A stretch of DNA of 64,000 nt from Pseudomonas fluorescens (GCF_902497625.1 NZ_CABVGX010000027.1:19969-83968), one strand, 5' to 3'. Numbered from the stretch's first letter, positions 19,816 through 28,100 are shown. The notes: generated from the sequence alone by a model not told the origin. Numbers and translations: made by a program.

Positions 19816-19919
19816 GTCGGCTGACCTGACCGTCAGCAGGGCCAAGGCATGGCCAAAGTGTGGCCATGTGTCGCAGTTCTCAGCTCGCACATTCACAGAG
19901 CAATAATTCTCCTTCTCAA

Positions 19920-19941
19920 TTGACAATCATTATCATTCAGC
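19920..19941 (+). promoter_or_regulatory. Fur box upstream of pvdS
   Basis: The stretch TGACAATCATTATCATTCA (from 19921) matches the Fur consensus core ATAATCATTATCATT closely. It sits 80-100 bases before the pvdS start. Fur-Fe2+ repression of pvdS is the established route by which iron represses pyoverdine synthesis. Confidence 0.85.
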
Positions 19942-20019
19942 CTAATTTGTTGCCCGAAGTGCAGGACGGCTGCCAGGTGCCGGACGTCCCACGCCCCCAT
20001 TTGCAGCAAGGTGATTTCC

Positions 20020-20568
20020 ATGACGGAACAAGTATCCACAAGCAGGTGCGATTCACCGCTACTTCAGGCATTCGTCGACAACCGACTGATTCTGGTCAAG
20101 ATTGCAGCGCGTATTACCGGCTGCCGGTCACGCGCCGAAGATGTGGTTCAAGATGCGTTCTTCCGCCTGCAATCGGCGCCGCAGATCACGTCATCGTTCA
20201 AGGCTCAGTTGAGTTATCTGTTCCAGATCGTGCGAAACCTGGCGATCGATCACTATCGCAAGCAGGCACTGGAACTGAAGTATTCAGGGCCTGAAGAGGA
20301 AGGGTTGAACGTGGTGATACCAGGCGCTTCGCCGGAGACCTCGCACATCAATTTCTCGACCCTGGAAAACATCGCCGACGCGCTGACCGAATTGCCCAGC
20401 CGCACGCGTTATGCCTTCGAGATGTACCGCCTGCACGGCGTGCCGCAAAAAGACATTGCCAAGGAACTGGGCGTGTCGCCGACCCTGGTGAATTTCATGA
20501 TTCGTGATGCGTTGGTGCACTGCCGCAAAGTCTCGGGCAGTCGCGCGGATACGTTTGCGCGGCGCTAG
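20020..20568 (+). CDS. pvdS: ECF sigma factor PvdS
   Basis: Extracytoplasmic-function sigma factor for pyoverdine genes. The 182-residue product shows sigma region 2 (ITGCRSRAEDVVQDAFFRL, IVRNLAIDHYRKQ) and region 4 (LPSRTRYAFEMYRLHG, DIAKELGVSPTLVNFMIRDA). From memory it is almost identical to P. aeruginosa PvdS over its length. The ATG at 20020 is chosen because AAGGTGA lies 6-12 bases upstream and the product then begins MTEQVSTSRCDSPLL as in the family; a GTG nine bases earlier is possible but not favoured. A Fur box precedes it. Targets visible here are the pvdL promoter candidate and the perfect box before the PvdY-like gene. In the family its activity is held by the anti-sigma FpvR, not seen in this window. 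Confidence 0.97.
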   Translation: MTEQVSTSRCDSPLLQAFVDNRLILVKIAARITGCRSRAEDVVQDAFFRLQSAPQITSSFKAQLSYLFQIVRNLAIDHYRKQALELKYSGPEEEGLNVVIPGASPETSHINFSTLENIADALTELPSRTRYAFEMYRLHGVPQKDIAKELGVSPTLVNFMIRDALVHCRKVSGSRADTFARR

Positions 20569-20609
20569 GCTGGAAGATTGCATCGATGTCTTGGGGTGCT
20601 GGATTTTGT

Positions 20610-20748
20610 CGGTGTACATATCCATTTCTGCGGTGAGGGCTTCTATTGGTTCCGCTCTTACAGCGGGTCACTTGGAAAAGCACCAAGTAACCCGCTGTAA
20701 GAGCGGAACCAATATCAGCAACCACCGCAGCAACGGATATGCACACCA
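20610..20748. repeat. Long inverted repeat (MITE-like hairpin)
   Basis: The inner arms 20644-20675 and 20683-20714 are complementary over 32 bases with one mismatch around a ~7-base loop; the outermost 25 bases of these arms pair perfectly. Imperfect pairing continues outwards to about 20610 and 20748 (for example CATATCC...CTGCGGTG on the left against CACCGCAG...GGATATG on the right). The element is ~139 bases and begins 42 bases after the pvdS stop. It has no coding capacity. It resembles a dispersed non-autonomous element and could also terminate pvdS transcription. Confidence 0.8.
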
Positions 20749-20777
20749 GCAAAAAACAAGTCACCCTAGACAAAGCC

Positions 20778-20940
20778 ATCGCTGGCCGGCCAGCTCCCAC
20801 AGTAGTAAAACGAGTCCACCCCGCAGAATCCAGAAAAATCGAAGTCCGCTTTCGCGAGCAAGCCCGCTCCCACACTTAGACCGAATACTCTCAGAGAAAG
20901 TGATCAATTGTGGAAGCCGGGCTCGTTCGCGAAGACGGAC
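20778..20940. repeat. REP-type palindromic sequences
   Basis: A copy near 20848-20877 (TTTCGCGAGCAAGCCCGCTC) and an inverted partner near 20908-20937 (GCCGGGCTCGTTCGCGAAGA) form a typical inverted REP pair. A further fragment, ATCGCTGGCCGGCCAGCTCC, is at ~20778. They fill the convergent gap between pvdS and the acyltransferase gene, together with the long hairpin just before. Confidence 0.7.
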
Positions 20941-20972
20941 TCATGACCAACAAAGACCCCAAGCCCTGGACC

Positions 20973-21986
20973 TCACGCCAACACACACCGATCAAAAAAC
21001 CGCTCCCGCCCCAACACCATCAATGCTGCACGTTTATGGGGGAAATCGAATTCCTTTTCACAGTGGAAGCACTGATTCTGCAGATAGCCAATCATCGTCG
21101 CGTTGTCCGCACGCGGCTCGGCGACCACTCGCTGAGTGCGCTGATCGTCGAGAAACAGGTAATGCACCAGCGCCGATAACCAGCTCGCCACCTTGTGCGG
21201 CCCGCGGTGGTTTTCTTCGCCGACCAGCATGTGAATGCCCCGGTCGTAATCGCCGGTGTCATAGAACGGCGCGATCCGGTCTTCCTTGGCCCAATAGGCT
21301 TCGAAATAGGCAAACGGCTGATCGTCGAAACAGCCGATAAGGGTCAAGGTATGCGGGTCGGCTTCGAGTTTTTCCAGGTAGGCGCGATGCTGTTCGAGGC
21401 TGCCCTCCTCCTCCCAGAAACGGGCGACGCGCGCACTGTTTTGCCAACGACTGAAGCGCTCCAGGTCCCGTTCGATTTCAACTGCACGCAAGGATATCCA
21501 GGCGCCCAGCCGCGCATCGAAACGCCGGTAGACTTCACCGCGCGGTTTCGCCGCACGCAATGGATGGCGCTTGCCGTCACTGATGACCATCTGCTGTGGA
21601 TAACTGTCGGCCATTGCCCGGCCCAACCAGGGCTGCGGCAATTGCCAGAACAACGTGCGCTCGCAGCGATATTCGCCGAGACTTTCGGTGGGGACCAGCA
21701 ACCCGCTGAGCAATGTTTGCGCCGGCACCTCATCGAGCCGCCAGACCAGGCGCTGCCAAGCAGGATTGCGAGCGAACAACCAGTAACAGCTCAACCAGAT
21801 TGCCTGACTATCGAGCGGGGCAAGGTGCTCTTCAACACGCACCTGCAACCCGGACTCGCGACTCAGGCGCAGCGTAATCAACGGCTGCCCTTCCAGGTTC
21901 AACATCAGGCGGCTTGCAGTTTCATCAGCCGTAAGGCTTTTGCCAGTCGGCAAGGCCAAGGCCGTCAGGTCATTCGGATTGGGCAT
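20973..21986 (-). CDS. pvdY: GNAT siderophore acyltransferase (AlcB/IucB type, PvdY-like)
   Basis: The C-terminal ~180 residues carry the acyltransferase domain found in siderophore enzymes (AlcB/IucB/RhbD family): FDARLGAWISLRAVEIERDLERF, then PFAYFEAYWAKEDRIAPFY, DRGIHMLVGEENHRGPHKV, and VVAEPRADNATMIGYLQN. Such enzymes acylate N-hydroxylated diamines; in pyoverdine producers that use acetyl-hydroxyornithine the equivalent is PvdY(II). The N-terminal ~150 residues match no domain I know. The 337-residue length fits the family. A perfect PvdS-type promoter stands 40 bases upstream, which ties it to pyoverdine synthesis. The exact acyl donor and acceptor are inferred, and the symbol is therefore tentative. 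Confidence 0.82.
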   Translation of the reverse strand: MPNPNDLTALALPTGKSLTADETASRLMLNLEGQPLITLRLSRESGLQVRVEEHLAPLDSQAIWLSCYWLFARNPAWQRLVWRLDEVPAQTLLSGLLVPTESLGEYRCERTLFWQLPQPWLGRAMADSYPQQMVISDGKRHPLRAAKPRGEVYRRFDARLGAWISLRAVEIERDLERFSRWQNSARVARFWEEEGSLEQHRAYLEKLEADPHTLTLIGCFDDQPFAYFEAYWAKEDRIAPFYDTGDYDRGIHMLVGEENHRGPHKVASWLSALVHYLFLDDQRTQRVVAEPRADNATMIGYLQNQCFHCEKEFDFPHKRAALMVLGRERFFDRCVLA

Positions 21987-22024
21987 GGGTGGGGCTCACG
22001 ATTCGTCGACAATTCAACAAAGTG

Positions 22025-22048
22025 ACGTGAGCCAGTACGGAAAATTTA
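22025..22048 (-). promoter_or_regulatory. PvdS-dependent promoter (iron-starvation box)
   Basis: The minus strand reads TAAAT (22048-22044), then exactly 16 bases, then CGT (22027-22025). This is the full PvdS consensus TAAAT-N16/17-CGT. Transcription would begin about 30 bases before the ATG at 21986. It directs the PvdY-like acyltransferase gene. Confidence 0.75.
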
Positions 22049-22077
22049 ACCGACGGCGGCAAATACCTGCTTCGGGC

Positions 22078-22947
22078 TCAGTTGCCCGGCACCGGCACCA
22101 CCGCAATTTGGTACGGATCGAAAATCTTCAGCATCTGACCGTCATCGCGCAACCTTTGCAACAGCTTGCCAAAGGCCACACCACTGATCGGCGCCGCGGG
22201 GCGCAGGATCGCGTAATGATGATAGATCTGATCGACCCGCTCGGAGACCAGCAATTGATTCGCAACCTTTTCGTTGCGCAGCAGGTAATCGCTCAAGTAC
22301 GAACGCGTCACCAAGGCGATGTCCGCCCGACCGCGCAGCACCATCAACAGGTTGCTGTCATGGGAATAGGTCAGCGTGGCGTTGTAGTTTTTTGCCAGCA
22401 GTTTGGGGTCGGCAATGAAGTCGGCGAATTCGTAGTGGTAGCCGCTGAACAGCGCCAGACGCTTGCCGAGGAGATCGGCAAAGTAGGTTTGCTGGCGCAC
22501 CGTATGACCGTCAGGCGAGCGTTGCGCGACGAATATTTCCGCGTCTTCCAGCCCCATGTCGACAGTGGTGTGCGGGATCTCGGCCCAGCCCCATTGCGGG
22601 TTCTCGAAGATCGCCATGTCCACCCGGCCTTGCTTGAAGTCACCGAAGCGCCGCGGAATCGAGGTGGGCACCAGAACAAACTGATAGTCGCTTTGCGAGG
22701 TGTTGAGCGCTTCGATCAATTGCGGCAGCAGGCCCGTGTCGGCACCGGACTCGGGACGCACCGTGTACGGCGGAAAGTGTGCGGCGCCGACTCGCACCAG
22801 TTGTGCAGCCTGGACGGGCAAACCCCACAGCATCGCGAGCGCCGGGAGCAAAAAGCCCAGGGCCGTCCGAATTGGCGAAGACTTCAAAAAACCCACTCCC
22901 CGAAAAAGACGCCGCATTGCATTGAAGCCAGGCGGTTCAGGCAACAT
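22078..22947 (-). CDS. Periplasmic solute-binding protein, family 3
   Basis: The 289-residue product has a signal peptide (hydrophobic LGFLLPALAMLWGLPVQAA) and then a family-3 binding fold: LVRVGAAHFPPYTV, GLLPQLIEALN, QGRVDMAIFENP, and LRGRADIALVTRSYLSDYL. No ABC transporter permease or ATPase is nearby, so it is either an orphan transporter component or one of the binding-fold proteins that act alone. It begins 27 bases after the stop of atuR on the same strand and could be cotranscribed with it. An internal ATG at 22917 would give a shorter signal peptide. Ligand unknown. Confidence 0.8.
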   Translation of the reverse strand: MLPEPPGFNAMRRLFRGVGFLKSSPIRTALGFLLPALAMLWGLPVQAAQLVRVGAAHFPPYTVRPESGADTGLLPQLIEALNTSQSDYQFVLVPTSIPRRFGDFKQGRVDMAIFENPQWGWAEIPHTTVDMGLEDAEIFVAQRSPDGHTVRQQTYFADLLGKRLALFSGYHYEFADFIADPKLLAKNYNATLTYSHDSNLLMVLRGRADIALVTRSYLSDYLLRNEKVANQLLVSERVDQIYHHYAILRPAAPISGVAFGKLLQRLRDDGQMLKIFDPYQIAVVPVPGN

Positions 22948-22974
22948 AGCCGGTTGGCTCCACTGCCGCTGATA

Positions 22975-23601
22975 CTACTGTTTTTCTTCCAGGACCAGTA
23001 TCAATGCCTCATCGGCCAATTGATCAAGGTTCATGCTGCCATCGGGGCGAAACCAGGTAGTGGTCCAGGACAGCGCGCCTGTGAGGAAACGCCGGGTGAT
23101 GAACACATCGCCACGAATCATCCCGGCCTGTCTTGCTTCGCCCAGCACCTGCAGCCAGAGTTCTTCATACACATCACGCAGCGCCAGCACTTTTGCCTGA
23201 CCCTCCTCGGACAGCGAACGCCATTCATACACCAACACCGCCATGGCTTCGCCGCTGCCGCCCATGATCGACTGCAATTCGCAGCGAATCAGCGCCAGCA
23301 CCCGCTCGCGCACATTGGCCGCGTCGGCCAGGGCGGCCCGCATCAGCGCCGTGTTGTAACGGATGGTTTCTTCCATCACCGCGCGCAGGATTTCGTCCTT
23401 GCTTTTGAAGTGATGAAAGATGCTGCCCGACTGTATGCCCACCGCGCCGGCCAGATCGCGCACGGTGGTGCGCTCGTAGCCTTTGTTGCGAAACAGGTGA
23501 GCGGCCACTTGCAGTAATTTGCCACGGGCGCTGTCCGGGTCTGTCAACTGGCCGTTATCGACCAGCTCACGCATCACCCGCAGGGCTTTTTGCTCGTCCA
23601 C
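22975..23601 (-). CDS. atuR: TetR-family regulator AtuR
   Basis: A 208-residue TetR-type repressor. The N-terminal helix-turn-helix is clear (RGKLLQVAAHLFRNKGYERT, DLAGAVGIQSGSIFHHF). The ligand domain follows. I place the start at the GTG at 23601 because AGGAG lies seven bases before it; the open frame extends eight codons further upstream without a ribosome site. It diverges from atuA, and the intergenic region has a symmetric pair of operators. In P. aeruginosa AtuR represses the atu genes and is released by acyclic terpene-derived acyl-CoAs, which fits this position. Confidence 0.92.
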   Translation of the reverse strand: MDEQKALRVMRELVDNGQLTDPDSARGKLLQVAAHLFRNKGYERTTVRDLAGAVGIQSGSIFHHFKSKDEILRAVMEETIRYNTALMRAALADAANVRERVLALIRCELQSIMGGSGEAMAVLVYEWRSLSEEGQAKVLALRDVYEELWLQVLGEARQAGMIRGDVFITRRFLTGALSWTTTWFRPDGSMNLDQLADEALILVLEEKQ

Positions 23602-23686
23602 CCGTTCTCTCCTACAGTCGATCAATCAAAACGCCGCGCGCCGCATAAACAGCAACAGTGGCGCCGGCAATTTAAGCTGGCGCAGG

Positions 23687-23752
23687 CTACCAAGCAAGCG
23701 CTTGGGAAGAAGATAGCGGTGCCCGTTTACAAACCAAGCGCTTGCTTGGTAG
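23687..23752. promoter_or_regulatory. AtuR double operator and likely atuA promoter
   Basis: CTACCAAGCAAGCGCTTGG at 23687-23705 is repeated as its exact reverse complement at 23734-23752. Each 19-base arm contains its own palindrome CAAGCGCTTG, so the region offers two dimer sites in mirror image. TTTACA (23727-23732) with TAGTCT 18 bases downstream would be a sigma-70 promoter reading to atuA, with the right operator filling the spacer. Binding of AtuR to inverted repeats in this intergenic region is established in P. aeruginosa. Confidence 0.8.
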
Positions 23753-23780
23753 TCTCGAAAGCATTCCGTCGGAGGTGGCT

Positions 23781-25583
23781 ATGCCGTTCACTGCGCCCAA
23801 AACAATTCGCATCGGTTGCGCCAGCGCGTTCTGGGGCGACACTTCGACCGCTGCGGCGCAACTGGTTGAAGGCGGACGCCTGAACTACCTGGTGTTCGAT
23901 TACCTGGCCGAAATCACGATGTCGATCATGGCCGGCGCACGAATGAAAGATCCTCTGGCGGGTTACGCCAGTGACTTCATCGAAGTGCTCGGCCCGCTAC
24001 TCCCTCGCCTCGCAGAGCAGAACATTCGCGTCATCAGCAACGCCGGCGGGGTCAATCCGCAGGCGTGCGCCGCCGCAATGCAAGCGGCTTGCGACAAGGC
24101 TGGCGTGAACCTGAAAATCGCCGTGCTGCTGGGCGATGACTTGCAGCCGCAGTTCAAACAGCTCGGCGCCAGCGGTATCAAGGAAATGTTCAATGGCGCG
24201 CCCCTGCCGCCGATGTGCGTGTCGACCAACGCTTACCTGGGTGCGCCGGGAATTGTCGAGGCACTGCGCCTGGGCGCGGACATCGTCATCACGGGTCGCG
24301 TGGTCGACAGCGCGGTGGTCAGTGCCGCGTTGGTGCATGAATTCGAATGGTCGTGGCAGGATTACGACAAACTCGCGCAAGCGGCACTGGCCGGGCACAT
24401 CATCGAATGCGGTGCGCAGTGCACTGGGGGCAACTTCACCGATTGGCGCGAGGTGCCGGACTACGAGCACATCGGTTTTCCGATCGTCGAGGTCAACGCC
24501 GACAGTCAGTTTATCGTCAGCAAACCCGAAGGCTCCGGCGGGCTGGTCACCCGCCTGACCGTTGGCGAGCAGATGCTCTATGAAATCGGCGATCCACAGG
24601 CGTATTTGCTGCCAGACGTGGTGTGTGATTTCACCGGGGTCAAACTCGTTCAGCGGGGCCGTAATACGGTGCAGGTGCACGGAGCAAAAGGCCTGCCGCC
24701 GACCGATCAGTACAAGGTCAGTGCGACCTACCTGGATGGATTTCGCTGCACCGCCAGTTGTTTGCTCGCCGGTATCGATGCCGTCGACAAGGCGCGCCGG
24801 GTCAGTGAAGCCATTATCCGCAAGACCTCGGAAATGTTCAGTGAGCGTGGCTGGGCGCCGTACAGCGAAGTGAATATCGAACTGCTCGGCAGCGAGGCCA
24901 CTTACGGCGCGCATGGCCGGCGTCAGGACAGTCGCGAGGTAGTGGTCAAGCTCGCCGTGCGTCATCCGCAAAAACAGGCGCTGATTCTATTCTCCCGGGA
25001 AATCGCTCAGGCCGCGACCGGGATGGCGCCGGGCTTGACCGGCATCGTCGGCGGACGGCCGACAGTTTATCCGCTGATCGGCCTGTTTTCGTTCCTGATC
25101 GACAAAACCGCCTGCGACCTGCAAGTCGATATCGAAAGCCAGCGCCATCCCTGCACGCTGCCCGCCATCGAGCCGCTTGATACGGCCGATTTGCCGGTGC
25201 CGCTGGAGCCCCCCAAGCCTGAGGGCCTGGCCGACGCCAGTGTGGCCCTGGTCAAACTGGCGGTCGCGCGCTCCGGCGACAAAGGCAATCACGGCAACAT
25301 TGGGGTCATGGCCCGCGAACCTGAATTCCTGCCGTGGATCGCCGAAGCGCTGACCCCGCAAGTGATCGTCGACTGGATGCGCCACGTGCTCGATCCGATC
25401 CACGGACGCGTCGAACGCTGGTACCTGCCCGCCACCCACAGCCTTAATTTTCTCCTGGAAAATGCTTTGGGCGGCGGTGGCGTGGCCAGTTTGCGCATTG
25501 ATCCACAAGGCAAAGCGTTCGCCCAGCAACTGCTGGAAATCCAGATTCCGGTGCCACAGAGCATCGCCGACCAGGTCAACTAG
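23781..25583 (+). CDS. atuA: AtuA, acyclic terpene utilisation protein (DUF1446)
   Basis: A 600-residue member of the AtuA/DUF1446 family: TIRIGCASAFWGDTSTAAAQLVEGG at the N-terminus, VISNAGGVNP, GADIVITGRVVDSA, and a C-terminal segment LVKLAVARSGDKGNHGNIGVMAR like the AtuA-like C-terminal domain. It is required for growth on citronellol/geraniol in P. aeruginosa but its reaction is not settled. The start at 23781 has GGAGGT five bases upstream; an earlier in-frame ATG overlaps the operator and is rejected. First gene of the plus-strand atu operon, 12 bases before atuB. Confidence 0.94.
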   Translation: MPFTAPKTIRIGCASAFWGDTSTAAAQLVEGGRLNYLVFDYLAEITMSIMAGARMKDPLAGYASDFIEVLGPLLPRLAEQNIRVISNAGGVNPQACAAAMQAACDKAGVNLKIAVLLGDDLQPQFKQLGASGIKEMFNGAPLPPMCVSTNAYLGAPGIVEALRLGADIVITGRVVDSAVVSAALVHEFEWSWQDYDKLAQAALAGHIIECGAQCTGGNFTDWREVPDYEHIGFPIVEVNADSQFIVSKPEGSGGLVTRLTVGEQMLYEIGDPQAYLLPDVVCDFTGVKLVQRGRNTVQVHGAKGLPPTDQYKVSATYLDGFRCTASCLLAGIDAVDKARRVSEAIIRKTSEMFSERGWAPYSEVNIELLGSEATYGAHGRRQDSREVVVKLAVRHPQKQALILFSREIAQAATGMAPGLTGIVGGRPTVYPLIGLFSFLIDKTACDLQVDIESQRHPCTLPAIEPLDTADLPVPLEPPKPEGLADASVALVKLAVARSGDKGNHGNIGVMAREPEFLPWIAEALTPQVIVDWMRHVLDPIHGRVERWYLPATHSLNFLLENALGGGGVASLRIDPQGKAFAQQLLEIQIPVPQSIADQVN

Positions 25584-25595
25584 GGGACTGCCGCC

Positions 25596-26480
25596 GTGGC
25601 CTACGATTCCATTTTCAAAGCCGGTCTGTTTGCCGGTCAGACCATTATCGTCACCGGCGGCGGCAGCGGCATCGGCCGTTGCACCGCACACGAACTGGCG
25701 GCGCTTGGCGCGCAGGTGCTGTTGATCGGGCGCAAGGCCGACAAGCTGCAAACCGTCGCGGCGGAAATTGCCGAAGACGGCGGCCAGGCTGACTGGCGGA
25801 CCTGCGACATTCGCGACGAAGACGCTGTGCGGCAATTGATCAGCGAGCTGATCGGCAAGCACGGCCCGATCCATGGTCTGGTCAACAACGCCGGCGGGCA
25901 ATATCCGGCGCCACTGGCCTCGATCAATCAGAAGGGTTTTGAAACCGTGATGCGCACCAACCTGGTCGGCGGTTTCCTGATGGCGCGCGAAGTGTTCAAT
26001 CAATCCATGAGCAAGCACGGCGGCGCCGTCGTCAACATGCTCGCCGACATGTGGGGCGGCATGCCCGGCATGGGTCACTCGGGCGCGGCGCGCTCGGGCA
26101 TGGACAACCTGACCAAGACCGCCGCACTCGAGTGGGGTTATGCCGGGGTGCGGGTTAACGCGGTGGCGCCGGGCTGGATCGCGTCGAGCGGCATGGACAC
26201 CTATGAAGGCGCGTTCAAAGCGGTGATTCCGACCTTGCGCGAGCATGTGCCGCTCAAGCGCATCGGCACCGAATCGGAAGTCAGCGCGGCGATCGTATTT
26301 CTACTCAGCCCGGCGGCCGCGTTCGTCAGTGGCAGCACCTTGCGCATCGACGGCGCTGCCAGTCTCGGTGGCCGGGCGTGGCCGTTGCACAAGGCGCAGA
26401 ACAGCGAGTCGTATAACGGTTTTCATCGCGCGTACTTGCCGCAAGTGCTGCAGCCGGACGCCCTCAAGGACGAGGAATAA
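25596..26480 (+). CDS. atuB: AtuB, short-chain dehydrogenase/reductase-like
   Basis: A Rossmann-fold SDR of 294 residues starting at GTG 25596. The nucleotide site is typical (IIVTGGGSGIGR) and NNAGG is present. The usual catalytic YxxxK is replaced: the segment reads MGHSGAARSGMDNLT, so Tyr is His and Lys is Arg. This is like the peroxisomal 2,4-dienoyl-CoA reductase branch of the SDRs, which lacks the Tyr, except that the Lys is also changed. The C-terminus GSTLRIDGAASLGG is SDR-like. It sits between atuA and atuC. In the pathway a redox step on a C10 intermediate is assumed, but its substrate is not proven. Confidence 0.9.
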   Translation: MAYDSIFKAGLFAGQTIIVTGGGSGIGRCTAHELAALGAQVLLIGRKADKLQTVAAEIAEDGGQADWRTCDIRDEDAVRQLISELIGKHGPIHGLVNNAGGQYPAPLASINQKGFETVMRTNLVGGFLMAREVFNQSMSKHGGAVVNMLADMWGGMPGMGHSGAARSGMDNLTKTAALEWGYAGVRVNAVAPGWIASSGMDTYEGAFKAVIPTLREHVPLKRIGTESEVSAAIVFLLSPAAAFVSGSTLRIDGAASLGGRAWPLHKAQNSESYNGFHRAYLPQVLQPDALKDEE

Positions 26481-26483
26481 GCC

Positions 26484-28100
26484 ATGCCGGTGATCCAGTC
26501 GCACATCGACCCGCACAGCGATCAATTCGCCAGCAATCGTGCCGCGATGCTGGTCGGCATCGAGCAGGTCCGGCAACTCGAGCAGAACGTGCTGAACAAA
26601 GCGGCAGAGGCCAAAGGCAAATTCGAAAAACGAGGGCAACTGTTGCCCCGCGAACGCCTCAACCTGTTGCTCGACCCGGGCGCCCCGTTCCTCGAACTGG
26701 CGAGCATGGCCGGTTATAAATTGCATGACGACAAGGACGGCAGTTCAGCCGGCGGCGGCTTGATTGCCGGGATTGGTTATGTGTCCGGGGTGCGCGTGCT
26801 GGTGGTGGCCAACAACAGCGCGATCAAGGGCGGGACCATTTCTCCCAGCGGCCTGAAAAAATCCCTGCGCCTGCAACAGATCGCCACCGAGAACAAACTG
26901 CCGGTGATCACCCTCGCCGAAAGCGGCGGCGCCAACCTCAATTACGCGGCGGATATTTTCGTCGAAGGTGCGCGCAGCTTTGCCAATCAGGCGCGGATGT
27001 CGGCCATGGGCTTGCCACAGATTACCGTAGTGCACGGCTCGGCGACCGCTGGCGGTGCGTATCAGCCGGGCTTGTCCGACTACGTCGTGGTGGTGCGGGG
27101 CAAGGCCAAGCTGTTTCTCGCCGGGCCGCCCTTGTTGAAAGCGGCGACTGGTGAAATCGCCACCGATGAAGAATTGGGCGGCGCTGAAATGCACGCGCAA
27201 GTCGCCGGTACCGCAGAATACCTGGCCGAAAACGATGCCGACGGCGTGCGGCAGGCGCGCGAGATCGTCAGCCTGCTGGGCTGGAACGAGCATCTGCCGT
27301 GGCTGGCCGAACGATCAGTGGACGAACCGCTCTACCCGATCGATGAATTACTGGGGCTGATCCCGGACGATCCGAAAAAACCTTACGACGTGCGGGAAAT
27401 CATCGCGCGGATCGCCGATGGTTCGAGGTTTCTGGAGTTCAAAAGCGAGTTTGACCAGCAAACAGTTTGCGGTCATTTGCACATTCAGGGACGCGCTTGC
27501 GGCTTCGTCGGCAACAACGGCCCGATCACGCCCAAAGGTGCAAGCAAGGCCGCGCAATTCATTCAGTTGTGCGACCAGAGCCAGACGCCGTTGCTGTTTT
27601 TTCACAACACTACAGGCTTCATGGTCGGCACCGAGTCGGAGCAGCAAGGCGTGATCAAGCACGGCGCGAAGATGATTCAGGCCGTTGCCAATGCGCGGGT
27701 GCCCAAGCTGACGATTGTCGTCGGCGGCTCCTATGGCGCAGGCAACTACGCGATGTGTGGCCGTGGCCTGGATCCGCGCTTCATCTTCGCCTGGCCTAAC
27801 AGTCGCACTTCGGTGATGGGCGGCGCCCAGGCCGGTAAAGTACTGCGCATCGTTACCGAGGCCAAACAGCTCAAGGAGGGTCTGGCCCCGGACCCGAAAA
27901 TGCTCGACATGCTGGAACAGGTCACCGCGCAGAAGCTCGACAGCCAGTCCACCGCGCTGTACGGCAGCGCCAATCTGTGGGATGACGGTTTGATCGACCC
28001 CCGCGACACCCGGACCTTGCTCGGCTACTTGCTGGACATCTGTCACGAAGCCGAGGTGCGGCGGCTGCACCCCAACACTTTTGGCGTAGCCCGGTTCTGA
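26484..28100 (+). CDS. atuC: AtuC, geranyl-CoA carboxylase beta (carboxyltransferase) subunit
   Basis: Transfers carboxyl from biotin to cis-geranyl-CoA. The 538-residue product is a full acyl-CoA carboxylase carboxyltransferase: N-terminal half with RGQLLPRERLNLLLDPG and ITLAESGGANL, C-terminal half with PLLFFHNTTGFMVG, VVGGSYGAGNYAMCGRG and FIFAWPNSRTSVMGG. It is close in layout to 3-methylcrotonyl-CoA carboxylase beta (LiuB). Assignment to geranyl-CoA rests on its place in the atu cluster with its own biotin subunit, atuF. It starts 3 bases after the atuB stop. Confidence 0.93.
   Translation: MPVIQSHIDPHSDQFASNRAAMLVGIEQVRQLEQNVLNKAAEAKGKFEKRGQLLPRERLNLLLDPGAPFLELASMAGYKLHDDKDGSSAGGGLIAGIGYVSGVRVLVVANNSAIKGGTISPSGLKKSLRLQQIATENKLPVITLAESGGANLNYAADIFVEGARSFANQARMSAMGLPQITVVHGSATAGGAYQPGLSDYVVVVRGKAKLFLAGPPLLKAATGEIATDEELGGAEMHAQVAGTAEYLAENDADGVRQAREIVSLLGWNEHLPWLAERSVDEPLYPIDELLGLIPDDPKKPYDVREIIARIADGSRFLEFKSEFDQQTVCGHLHIQGRACGFVGNNGPITPKGASKAAQFIQLCDQSQTPLLFFHNTTGFMVGTESEQQGVIKHGAKMIQAVANARVPKLTIVVGGSYGAGNYAMCGRGLDPRFIFAWPNSRTSVMGGAQAGKVLRIVTEAKQLKEGLAPDPKMLDMLEQVTAQKLDSQSTALYGSANLWDDGLIDPRDTRTLLGYLLDICHEAEVRRLHPNTFGVARF

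Noticed and set aside
19640..19867. Upstream 76-codon extension of pvdL
   Set aside because: No ribosome site, sequence unlike the family, and it would cover the candidate PvdS promoter; the ATG at 19639 has AGGAAA upstream and the known N-terminus.
20504..21340. Plus-strand 278-codon frame running across the repeats after pvdS
   Set aside because: It reads through the long hairpin and REPs and then antisense to the acyltransferase gene; not coding.
23997..24971. Minus-strand frames opposite atuA, atuB, atuC and atuD (also 24987-26246, 27348-29132)
   Set aside because: Shadows of well-supported atu genes; no motif support.
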